In this document: in pieces, positions 6,457 through 13,704 of the stretch
How positions within the stretch are numbered: position 1 is the stretch's first letter
Layout of the letters: each line of letters opens with the position of its first letter
Source of the DNA: Lichenicola sp964245345
GTDB lineage: Bacteria > Pseudomonadota > Alphaproteobacteria > Acetobacterales > Acetobacteraceae
DNA: 13,704 nucleotides
NCBI GenBank assembly: GCA_964245345.1
Contig: CAXTMS010000088.1
Span: 1-13,704, forward strand
Direction of reading: 5' to 3'
Translations under genes and position numbers: made by a program
Notes under the pieces: generated by a model
What the model was told of the DNA's origin: nothing
Seen by the model: only the letters and a program-made list of their open reading frames with translations
Database searches by the model: none

Positions 6457-7359
6457 TCATCGCCACAGCCCCGCTAGCAACGCCACCGCCACCGCCAGCC
6501 CCACCTCGCGGTTGGCGCGGAACAGGCGCAGGCAGGTGGCAGGCTCGCGGATCTCCAGCGCCCGCACCTGCATCCCGAGCAACGCCGCAGGCCCCAGCAG
6601 CGCCAACCAGAACCACTGCCCGACCCTTGCCAGGTGTCCCGCCAGCGCCAGCGCCGCCAGCATCAGCCCATAGCACCCGGCCACGAACCGTCGCGGCCGC
6701 GCTGCCACCAGCCGGGAGGTCGACTTCACCCCCACCAGGATGTCGTCCTCCATGTCCTGGAACCCGTAAACGGTGTCGAAGCCGAGGTCCCAGAAGATCG
6801 CGGCGGCGTAGAGCGACAGCAGGATCCCGTCGATCCGCCCGGTCGCCGCGGCATAGCCCATCGGCGCCCCGAAGCCGAAGGTGAAGCCCATCACCAGCTG
6901 CGGCCACCACGTCACCCGCTTGGCCAGCGGATACAGCCCTACCAGCACCAGCGACGCCGCTCCCAACGCCCAGCACAGCCGGTTCAGCGACAACAGCACC
7001 CCGAGCCCGAGCAGCAGCAGCGCCAGCAGGAACCACGCCGCCTGGCGCATCCTGAGCGCACCCGATGCCAGCGGCCGGCCGCGCGTGCGCGCCACCTGCC
7101 GGTCCAGGTCGCGGTCCCACATGTCGTTGACCACGCAGCCCGCCGATCGCATCACCACGCTGCCGACCGCGAACAGCGCCACGAGCCGCAGTCGCTGCCA
7201 CGCCGGCACGCCACCGGGCAGCAGGATGCCCCACGCCCCCGGCAGGAACAGCAGCCAAGTCCCGATCGGCCGGTCCAGCCGCGCCAGCAGCGCGTACGGC
7301 CGCAGCCGGTCCGGCAGGTGCCGGATCCAGCCGGTGGCGACGATGTCGGTGTGGGGCAT
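6457..7359 (-). CDS. ubiA: 4-hydroxybenzoate polyprenyltransferase UbiA
   Basis: A 300-residue inner-membrane prenyltransferase that attaches the polyprenyl tail to 4-hydroxybenzoate, the first membrane step of ubiquinone synthesis. RLDRPIGTWLLFLPGAWG (28-45) is the typical start of the family. The two Mg-diphosphate-binding Asp motifs are intact: NDMWDRDLD (78-86) and DTVYGFQD with MEDD (195-206). Around eight to nine hydrophobic helices follow the UbiA pattern, and length matches the family (290-320 aa). The ATG at 7359 has an AGGAG ending three bases upstream. The gene is divergent from rsmE across 48 bp and is followed by the PNPOx-like gene in the same direction. Tail length cannot be read from sequence, although ubiquinone-10 would be usual for alphaproteobacteria. 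Confidence 0.95.
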   Translation of the reverse strand: MPHTDIVATGWIRHLPDRLRPYALLARLDRPIGTWLLFLPGAWGILLPGGVPAWQRLRLVALFAVGSVVMRSAGCVVNDMWDRDLDRQVARTRGRPLASGALRMRQAAWFLLALLLLGLGVLLSLNRLCWALGAASLVLVGLYPLAKRVTWWPQLVMGFTFGFGAPMGYAAATGRIDGILLSLYAAAIFWDLGFDTVYGFQDMEDDILVGVKSTSRLVAARPRRFVAGCYGLMLAALALAGHLARVGQWFWLALLGPAALLGMQVRALEIREPATCLRLFRANREVGLAVAVALLAGLWR

Positions 7360-7407
7360 GAACTCCTGCTATGGCCGGTGCACCACCAGGTCAACGGAGC
7401 AGCCACG
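7360..7407. promoter_or_regulatory. 48-bp divergent intergenic region between ubiA and rsmE
   Basis: The ubiA start codon (minus) and the preferred rsmE GTG (plus) are only 48 bp apart. The spacer holds the ribosome site of each gene: AGGAG for ubiA read on the minus strand, and GGAG at 7396-7399 for rsmE. Core promoters must therefore overlap one another or lie inside the opposing coding sequence. No confident -35/-10 pair was identified. Confidence 0.45.
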
Positions 7408-8151
7408 GTGCAGGACCTGCCCAGACTTCACGCCGAACACCTGTCGGCCGACCTCGACCTGCCGATGACGGACGCCCAGGCGCACTATCTCGGCAGCGTG
7501 CTGCGCCGGCAGCCCGGCAACGAAGTGCGGCTGTTCAACGCCCGCGATGGCGAATGGAGCGCCACCATCGAGACGCTGCGCAAGGAGCGCGGCCGGTTCC
7601 GCCTCGACCGGCAGATCCGCCCGCCGGCGCCCGAGGCCGGGCCGACCCTGCTGTTCGCGCCCCTCAAGCGCGACGCCACCGACCTCGTGGTGCGCATGGC
7701 GACCGAGCTCGGCGCGGCAGCGCTGCATCCGGTGCTCACCGAGCGCACGGTGGCGTCCCGCATCAATGCCACCCGCTGGACCGCGATCGCCACCGAGGCG
7801 GCCGAGCAGTGTGAGCGGCTGAGCGTGCCAGAGATCGCGGAGCCGGTCCGGCTGCCTGACCTGCTCGGCACATGGGATCCGGCCCGCCCGCTGCTGGTGG
7901 CGCTGGAGCGGGCAACGCCGGAGGACCATGCCGGCAGCCTTGCCGCCTGGCGCGCCCGCACCCCCACGACGCACCCTTCCGCGATGCTTACCCTCCAGCC
8001 CGGCCTGCTGGTCGGCCCCGAGGGCGGCTTCTCGCCGGTCGAGCGGGCCCTGCTGCGCGGCCGCCCGTTCGTGGTCGCGGCGACCCTGGGCCCGCTGGTG
8101 CTGCGCGCGGAGACCGCCGCGCTTGCCGGGCTGGCGGCGCTGCTCGGCTGA
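7408..8151 (+). CDS. rsmE: 16S rRNA (uracil(1498)-N3)-methyltransferase RsmE
   Basis: A 247-residue cytosolic SPOUT methyltransferase that uses S-adenosylmethionine to methylate N3 of U1498 in 16S rRNA. The N-terminal PUA-like part (YLGSVLRRQPGNEVRLFNAR) is followed by LLFAPLKRDATDLVVRMATE with TELGAAALHPVLTERT. The trefoil-knot SAM site follows: VGPEGG (202-207) and LRAETAALAG (232-241). These are diagnostic for RsmE. The frame is open far upstream, so the start is a choice. I take GTG 7408, with GGAG eight bases upstream and a protein beginning QDLPRLHAEHL, which gives the normal family length. GTG 7378 is an alternative without a ribosome site. It lies upstream of gshA in the same direction, separated by 102 bp that contain strong dyads. 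Confidence 0.93.
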   Translation: MQDLPRLHAEHLSADLDLPMTDAQAHYLGSVLRRQPGNEVRLFNARDGEWSATIETLRKERGRFRLDRQIRPPAPEAGPTLLFAPLKRDATDLVVRMATELGAAALHPVLTERTVASRINATRWTAIATEAAEQCERLSVPEIAEPVRLPDLLGTWDPARPLLVALERATPEDHAGSLAAWRARTPTTHPSAMLTLQPGLLVGPEGGFSPVERALLRGRPFVVAATLGPLVLRAETAALAGLAALLG

Positions 8152-8174
8152 CGCCCGAGGTTGCCCCGGGCCGG

Positions 8175-8197
8175 CGGCAGCGCCATAGACACTGCCG
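8175..8197 (+). promoter_or_regulatory. First stem-loop in the rsmE-gshA spacer
   Basis: CGGCAG (8175-8180) and CTGCCG (8192-8197) form a perfect 6-bp inverted repeat with an 11-base loop, 24 bp after the rsmE stop. It may contribute to the end of the rsmE transcript or to a structured gshA leader. No T-tract follows. Confidence 0.3.
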
Positions 8198-8208
8198 GAC
8201 AACCCGCG

Positions 8209-8224
8209 GCCCGTTCGAACGGGC
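8209..8224 (+). promoter_or_regulatory. Perfect 16-bp palindrome upstream of gshA (operator or leader hairpin)
   Basis: GCCCGTTCGAACGGGC is identical to its reverse complement. It lies 29 bp before the gshA ATG. It is flanked by GGACA (8197-8201) and TGTCC (8225-8229), which can pair outside it with a seven-base bulge on the left. In DNA it could be the site of a dimeric regulator; in RNA it would form a strong hairpin close to the start of translation. Sequence alone does not separate these options. Confidence 0.45.
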
Positions 8225-8253
8225 TGTCCCCCTCAGGAATGCGTGCGCGCTCG

Positions 8254-9675
8254 ATGTCGAACCCCGGCGACCAAGACGACACCCCGATCGAGTCGGCGGA
8301 GCAGCTCGCGGCGCATCTCGCGTCCGGGGCCAAGCCGCGCGCGGCTTGGCGGATCGGCACCGAGCACGAGAAGTTCGGCTTCCGCCTGCCTGGCGCCGCA
8401 GGGGGCGAGGCCTGGTCCGCGCCGCCCTACCAGCCGCGCGGCATCGCCGACCTCCTGGCCGCCTATGCCGCCGATCCGGAGTCCTGGGAGCCGATCACCG
8501 ACAACAACCAGCTGATCGGCCTGAAGGGGCAGGGGCCGAACAAGGGCGGCTCCTTGTCGCTGGAGCCGGCGGGCCAGTTCGAGCTGTCGGGCGCTCCCCT
8601 GGAAAGCCTGCACCAGACCGAGGCCGAGCTGCTGGCCCATGCGGCGGCCCTTCGCCCCCACGCCGACGCGCTCGGCCTCGGCTTCGCCCCGCTCGGCTTC
8701 CACCCGATCGCCACCCGCGCCGACATGCCGTTCATGCCGAAAAGCCGCTACGCCATCATGCGCCGCTACATGCCGCTGGTCGGGCAATATGGCCTGGACA
8801 TGATGCTGCGCACCTGCACCGTGCAGGTGAACCTCGACTACGGCTCCGAGGCCGACATGGCGCGAAAGCTGCGCGTGTCGCTGGCGCTGCAACCGGTGGC
8901 GACCGCCTTGTTCGCCAACTCGCCATTCGAGGAAGGCCGCCCGAACGGGCTCTTGTCCACCCGCGCCCGGGTCTGGACCGACACCGACAACGCCCGAAGC
9001 GGCATGCCGTCCTTGTTCTTCGAGCTCGGCTTCGGCTTCGGCCGCTATGTCGAGTGGGCGCTCGACGTGCCGATGTACTTCGTCAACCGCGACGGCAGCA
9101 TGATCGACGTCGCCGGCGGCTCGTTCCGCGCCTGGATGGAAAACCGACAGCCCGGGCTGGAGCACCTGCGCCCGACGCTCGGTGACTTCGACGACCACCT
9201 CACCACCGTGTTCACCGACGTGCGCATCAAGCGCTTCCTGGAGATGCGCGGCGCGGATGCCGGCTCGATCCCGATGATGATCGCGCAGTCGGCGTTCTGG
9301 ACCGGGCTGCTCTACGACGAGGCGGCGCTGTCGGCCGCCGACGCCCTGGTGCGCGAGCAGCCATGGGATGCCTACGCTGCGCTGCGCGCCGCGGTGCCGG
9401 CGCAGGGCCTCGCCGCGCCCTGGCCAGAGCGCACCGACGACAGCGTCCCTGCCGGCACCGTGCGAAGCCTCGCCGCCCGTCTCGTGTCGATCGCGTCCGA
9501 CGGCCTTGCCGCGCGCGCGCGGCTCGACCACCAGAACCGAGACGAGCGGCGCCATCTCGACCCGCTGCTGCCGATCGTGGCCGGCGCCCCGACCCAGGCC
9601 GAGCATTGGCTGTCGCGCTACCGGACCGCGTGGAACGGCGACGCCGCGCGCATCTTCACCGAGGCTGCGATCTGA
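8254..9675 (+). CDS. gshA: Glutamate--cysteine ligase, plant/alphaproteobacterial type (GshA)
   Basis: A 473-residue cytosolic enzyme that makes gamma-glutamylcysteine from Glu, Cys and ATP, the first and rate-limiting step of glutathione synthesis. The GCS2-type fold is shown by WRIGTEHEKFGF (32-43, metal/ATP-binding acidic residues), DNNQLIGL (83-90), SLSLEPAGQFELSG (100-113), and later RTCTVQVNLDYGSE and GRYVEWALDVPMYFVNRDG. The length and the EHEKFGF signature fit the plant-like class usual in alphaproteobacteria and not the E. coli gshA class. In-frame starts at 8161 (TTG) and 8239 (ATG) exist. I prefer ATG 8254 because homologues begin near this residue, but its ribosome site is poor: AGGA at 8235-8238 is 15 bases away and directly abuts the 8239 ATG. 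It follows rsmE across a structured spacer. gshB is not in the window. Confidence 0.94.
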   Translation: MSNPGDQDDTPIESAEQLAAHLASGAKPRAAWRIGTEHEKFGFRLPGAAGGEAWSAPPYQPRGIADLLAAYAADPESWEPITDNNQLIGLKGQGPNKGGSLSLEPAGQFELSGAPLESLHQTEAELLAHAAALRPHADALGLGFAPLGFHPIATRADMPFMPKSRYAIMRRYMPLVGQYGLDMMLRTCTVQVNLDYGSEADMARKLRVSLALQPVATALFANSPFEEGRPNGLLSTRARVWTDTDNARSGMPSLFFELGFGFGRYVEWALDVPMYFVNRDGSMIDVAGGSFRAWMENRQPGLEHLRPTLGDFDDHLTTVFTDVRIKRFLEMRGADAGSIPMMIAQSAFWTGLLYDEAALSAADALVREQPWDAYAALRAAVPAQGLAAPWPERTDDSVPAGTVRSLAARLVSIASDGLAARARLDHQNRDERRHLDPLLPIVAGAPTQAEHWLSRYRTAWNGDAARIFTEAAI

Positions 9676-9805
9676 CGGCCGCGGCCGGCCGGATCCTGCG
9701 TCGCGGCTTCGTTCCAGCAATGACCACACGGGGTCGAATGACGACCAGAACGCGCCATGCCCTGGCCGAAGGTGCCGTCGGCCATGGGACGGAACGACCG
9801 CGGCC
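9676..9805 (+). other. Spacer between gshA and the cyclic-nucleotide phosphodiesterase gene
   Basis: The first bases after the gshA stop hold a self-complementary GC block, with GGCCGCGGCC at 9677-9686 overlapping CCGGCCGG at 9685-9692. It could slow or end transcription, but no T-run follows. A 29-codon reading frame (ATG at 9721) ends in a TGA that overlaps the next start as ATGA at 9806-9809. No good Shine-Dalgarno precedes either start. No promoter pair is clear. Confidence 0.35.
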
Positions 9806-11671
<1,866 letters not shown>

Positions 11672-11685
11672 TCCAACTCCCGGTT

Positions 11686-11726
11686 TCCCAAGGCTCAGCC
11701 TCGAGCGGGTCCAGGGCAGCGCCCTG
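11686..11726. terminator. Two small dyads between convergent cpdB and catalase genes
   Basis: AGGC-TCA-GCCT and, 22 bases on, CAGGGC-AGC-GCCCTG (11712-11726) lie in the 75-bp spacer between two converging genes. Both have three-base loops and read the same on either strand, which would suit a bidirectional transcription end. The stems are short and lack T-tracts, so intrinsic termination is only a suggestion. Confidence 0.35.
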
Positions 11727-11746
11727 ATCTTGCCCCGCTCCGGCCG

Positions 11747-12838
11747 CTAACCGCCTGCCTTCGGCTCGTGGATCGGGCAGCCGTTATGCTCGGAGCGGAA
11801 CCTGGCCGAGCTGGAATAGGTCGTGTTCCGCGCCCGCATCACCGAACCCAGCGGCCGGTGCGCCGCAAGCCCGTGCCACGGGCTGAACGCGGCCCCTTCG
11901 TCGATCGCCGCCACGCCCTCGCTGCTCCACGAGTCCTGTGGCGTGACGCTCAGCCGCGCCACCGGCACGTACGGGCTCCTGTCTTCCGGCCAGATCACGC
12001 TGGCATCCTCGATCGGCATGGCGTCGAGGTCGGTGCAGAGCTGCACGCAGAAATCCCATTCGCCGCCGTGGCTGGCGAAGTGCTGCGACACTGCCGTGCG
12101 CAGCGCGTTGGGGTCGCTGGTGTCGATCGGCGCCCCGGTCAGCAGCGACAGGTCGAACACCGGGGTCGCGCTGAACTTGGCGATGTACTCGCCATACAGG
12201 ATCGGCACCTGCGAATAAAAGGTTTCCCCCAGGATGTGGGTCTGCTTCTGCCCACCCATGGTGGTCAGGGTCGGGCTCTTGCCGCCGAACGCCTCGATCA
12301 TGGACTCTGTGGCTCGGTTGACTGCCGACACAGCCTTCTTCAACCCTTCCGCCTTGTCGGTGGTGGCGGCCAGCATCTTGAGGTTGCCGAGGAACTTGGC
12401 GGCCGTCGGCGCACTGAACGCCGGCGCGTTGACCATGATGAAGTCCTGGGTGGTGTCGGCCTCGCTGCCGGGCAGGCGGGCGCCCTCGACCCCGATCACC
12501 TTCAGCGCCAGCCCACGCGGGGTCGACACGCTGTCGTCCAGGATGTCGCCGGGAACCGTGGAAAAGCGCAGCGCCGTCCGGTAGCGGGCCGGCTTGGCGA
12601 ACAGCCCTTGCGCGTACTCGGACGGCAGGTGGTCCAGCACCTGCAGCGTCCCGTGCACCACCCCATGCGCCTTGGCGTGCACCGAGCGGATGGCGTGGCC
12701 GGAATGCTCGAAGGTCGTCCGGCTGATCCTGTCCAGCGCGTCGATCAACCCCTGGTTGGTTTCCGCCTCGTCCGCGTCGGGGGTTTCCATCGAGGGGGCA
12801 AAGCGCAGCGGCGAGATGGGCTGGGTGGTGACTGACAT
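11747..12838 (-). CDS. Catalase-family haem protein (small, y4iL-like)
   Basis: A 363-residue protein with a shortened catalase core. Canonical monofunctional catalases are about 480 aa or more. The distal catalytic His is visible in IRSVHAKAHG (His54). Next come LRFSTVPGDILDDSVSTPRG and DTTQDFIMVNAPAF, the equivalents of the family's substrate-channel and haem-pocket segments. The proximal haem-ligand Tyr is Tyr341 in MRARNTTYSSSARFR, with Arg337 in the usual RxxxY spacing. FSPWHGLAAHRPLGSVMRAR is typical of the cd08152/y4iL-like subfamily. No signal peptide is seen, so it is probably cytosolic. True catalase activity is unproven in this branch; peroxidase-like activity on peroxides or lipid hydroperoxides is possible. 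ATG 12838 has GGAG five bases upstream. An AraC-type regulator gene lies 138 bp upstream on the same strand. Confidence 0.9.
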   Translation of the reverse strand: MSVTTQPISPLRFAPSMETPDADEAETNQGLIDALDRISRTTFEHSGHAIRSVHAKAHGVVHGTLQVLDHLPSEYAQGLFAKPARYRTALRFSTVPGDILDDSVSTPRGLALKVIGVEGARLPGSEADTTQDFIMVNAPAFSAPTAAKFLGNLKMLAATTDKAEGLKKAVSAVNRATESMIEAFGGKSPTLTTMGGQKQTHILGETFYSQVPILYGEYIAKFSATPVFDLSLLTGAPIDTSDPNALRTAVSQHFASHGGEWDFCVQLCTDLDAMPIEDASVIWPEDRSPYVPVARLSVTPQDSWSSEGVAAIDEGAAFSPWHGLAAHRPLGSVMRARNTTYSSSARFRSEHNGCPIHEPKAGG

Positions 12839-12854
12839 GTCGACTCCGATCGGG

Positions 12855-12943
12855 CTGGACCAGGATGCCGCGGGTCCAGACCGCGGCGTGGGTGTGCCAA
12901 CGCGCAGGGCGGGCGTCCTTTGCCTCGCCCGCGTCGGATCTGG
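12855..12943 (-). promoter_or_regulatory. Inverted-repeat cluster upstream of the catalase-family gene
   Basis: CTGGACC (12855-12861) and GGTCCAG (12873-12879) form a perfect 7-bp inverted repeat with an 11-base centre. A third copy of the core, TCTGGAC, lies at 12937-12943. Between them GCGGGCG (12907-12913) and CGCCCGC (12924-12930) form a second perfect 7-bp dyad with a 10-base loop. The cluster fills most of the 138-bp gap between the regulator and the catalase-like gene. It is a plausible operator/promoter or attenuator region, but no -35/-10 pair was identified. Confidence 0.4.
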
Positions 12944-12976
12944 ACGATCGGCCGCCTGATCCGGACGCCCGGCGGC

Positions 12977-13704
12977 TCAGCCTTCGCCCGGGCCAGGCGG
13001 CTCGCGCGGGTCGTCGAGGCCGGCGCGGCGATAACCGATCGGGTCGATGCCGTAGGAGGATCGGAATGCCCGTGCCAGCGCTGCGGGACCGCCATAGCCG
13101 ACGCTTTGCGCGATCACCTTGACCGGCAGCACCGTCGTCGCCAGCAGGCGCGCGGCGATCCGGAGGCGCACCTTCTGCACGAAGTCCATCGGCCCATGGG
13201 GAAACGCCCGCGAGAAGTGGTCGGCGAACGAGGCCCGGCTCATCCCGGCCGCCGTCGCCAGGCTGGCCACGCTGTGCCGCCCTGCCGGATCCTCCAGCAC
13301 GACCAGTATCGCGCGCGCGAGCCGGGGATGGTGCAGCGCCGCCGACAGTTCGGATCCCTCGCCGTGCTCCACCAGCCGTTCCCGCAGCAGCGACACGACG
13401 CACTGCTTCATCAGCAGCTCCGTCATGGCCTGCGTGCCGAGGCCGGGCCGCGACACCTCGCCCAGCATGAGCGCGAAAGCATGGCCGGTGGCGGGATCGG
13501 CCGACACGTCCTTGACCACGGGCTGCCGCAGCAGGTCGAACAGGTCGAGCGCCGTCGCGTAGGAGGCGGAGATCGCTCCGCACAGCAGCAGGACGTCGCG
13601 GCTCCCATCTCCGGCCGTGAACGCGACCAGCCCGTCGGCCAGCAGCGAGCATCGGTCCTCGGCGCGCACCGATCCTGCGACCGGTCCCGCGACCGGCCCT
13701 GGCC
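12977..13704 (-). CDS. AraC-family transcriptional regulator with Cupin_6-type sensor domain, N-terminus outside window
   Basis: The C-terminal half is a clear AraC/XylS double helix-turn-helix. HPRLARAILVVLEDPAGRHS leads into SVASLATAAGMSRASFADHF (first HTH), and VKVIAQSVGYGGPAALARAF with GIDPIGYRR forms the second. The part before it (DVLLLCGAISASYATALDLF, DPATGHAFALMLGEVSRPGL, LLMKQCVVSLLRE) matches the later half of the Cupin_6/AraC_binding_1 sensor domain. The frame stays open to the window edge, and the GTG at 13669 is only the first internal start codon, so roughly 60-100 N-terminal residues probably lie beyond 13704. Such regulators usually act on a neighbouring oxidoreductase or catabolic gene. 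The catalase-like gene directly downstream on the same strand is the natural candidate target. The effector is unknown. Confidence 0.88.
   Translation of the reverse strand, partial: PGPVAGPVAGSVRAEDRCSLLADGLVAFTAGDGSRDVLLLCGAISASYATALDLFDLLRQPVVKDVSADPATGHAFALMLGEVSRPGLGTQAMTELLMKQCVVSLLRERLVEHGEGSELSAALHHPRLARAILVVLEDPAGRHSVASLATAAGMSRASFADHFSRAFPHGPMDFVQKVRLRIAARLLATTVLPVKVIAQSVGYGGPAALARAFRSSYGIDPIGYRRAGLDDPREPPGPGEG

Noticed and set aside
6634..7407. N-terminal extension of the rsmE frame to give a 505-residue product
   Set aside because: The extension lies antisense to ubiA and is Arg/Gln/His-rich. RsmE is normally about 245 residues, which matches the GTG at 7408.
11784..13652. Long minus-strand frame in another register across the catalase-like and AraC genes
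   Set aside because: It is in the same direction as the real genes but out of frame, Arg/Gly/Ala-rich, and without any recognisable domain.

Overview
This is a GC-rich, densely coding bacterial chromosome segment. The strong third-position GC bias produces very long antisense shadow frames. The gene set points to an alphaproteobacterium, most plausibly Acetobacteraceae or another Rhodospirillales: a plant/alphaproteobacterial-type glutamate-cysteine ligase next to rsmE and ubiA, a y4iL-like small catalase homologue, and a Cupin_6-type AraC regulator. The lineage is inferred from gene families and synteny, not from a marker gene. The segment comes from a draft scaffold, because it contains a run of exactly 100 Ns.

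Layout. (1) 1-808 is a wrecked locus. A fragment of an aromatic-acid:H+ symporter (AAHS-type MFS) gene on the minus strand is joined directly to the left end of an IS21-family element, which carries only the N-terminal third of istA. (2) 1033-2232 encodes a Bcr/CflA-type multidrug efflux MFS protein. (3) 2233-2375 is an unusually AT-rich patch preceding a Ser/Ala/Gly-rich low-complexity protein of unknown function, which is cut by the assembly gap. (4) 3072-5600 is a complete Cu(I)-exporting P1B-1 ATPase with two nearly identical N-terminal metal-binding domains. (5) 5836-7359 (minus) holds ubiA followed by an Alr4036-type PNPOx-like flavoprotein. (6) 7408-9675 (plus), divergent from ubiA across only 48 bp, holds rsmE and gshA, separated by a structured spacer with a perfect 16-bp palindrome. 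(7) 9806-11671 encodes a CpdB-type 2',3'-cyclic nucleotide phosphodiesterase/3'-nucleotidase with no signal peptide. (8) 11747-13704 (minus) holds an AraC-family regulator, cut by the window edge, followed by a catalase-family haem protein.

Functionally this is mostly housekeeping (ubiquinone synthesis, rRNA methylation, glutathione synthesis, nucleotide salvage) flanked by stress genes: copper export, drug efflux and a putative peroxide-handling haem protein under a likely dedicated AraC regulator. Glutathione buffers cytosolic Cu(I), so copA and gshA are compatible neighbours, but nothing in the sequence shows co-regulation.

I found no convincing undescribed system. The observations most worth a second look are the palindromic gshA leader, the IS21/AAHS chimeric junction, the gap-interrupted low-complexity protein with its AT-rich upstream region, and the CpdB homologue without an export signal. 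No tRNA, rRNA or CRISPR array was seen.
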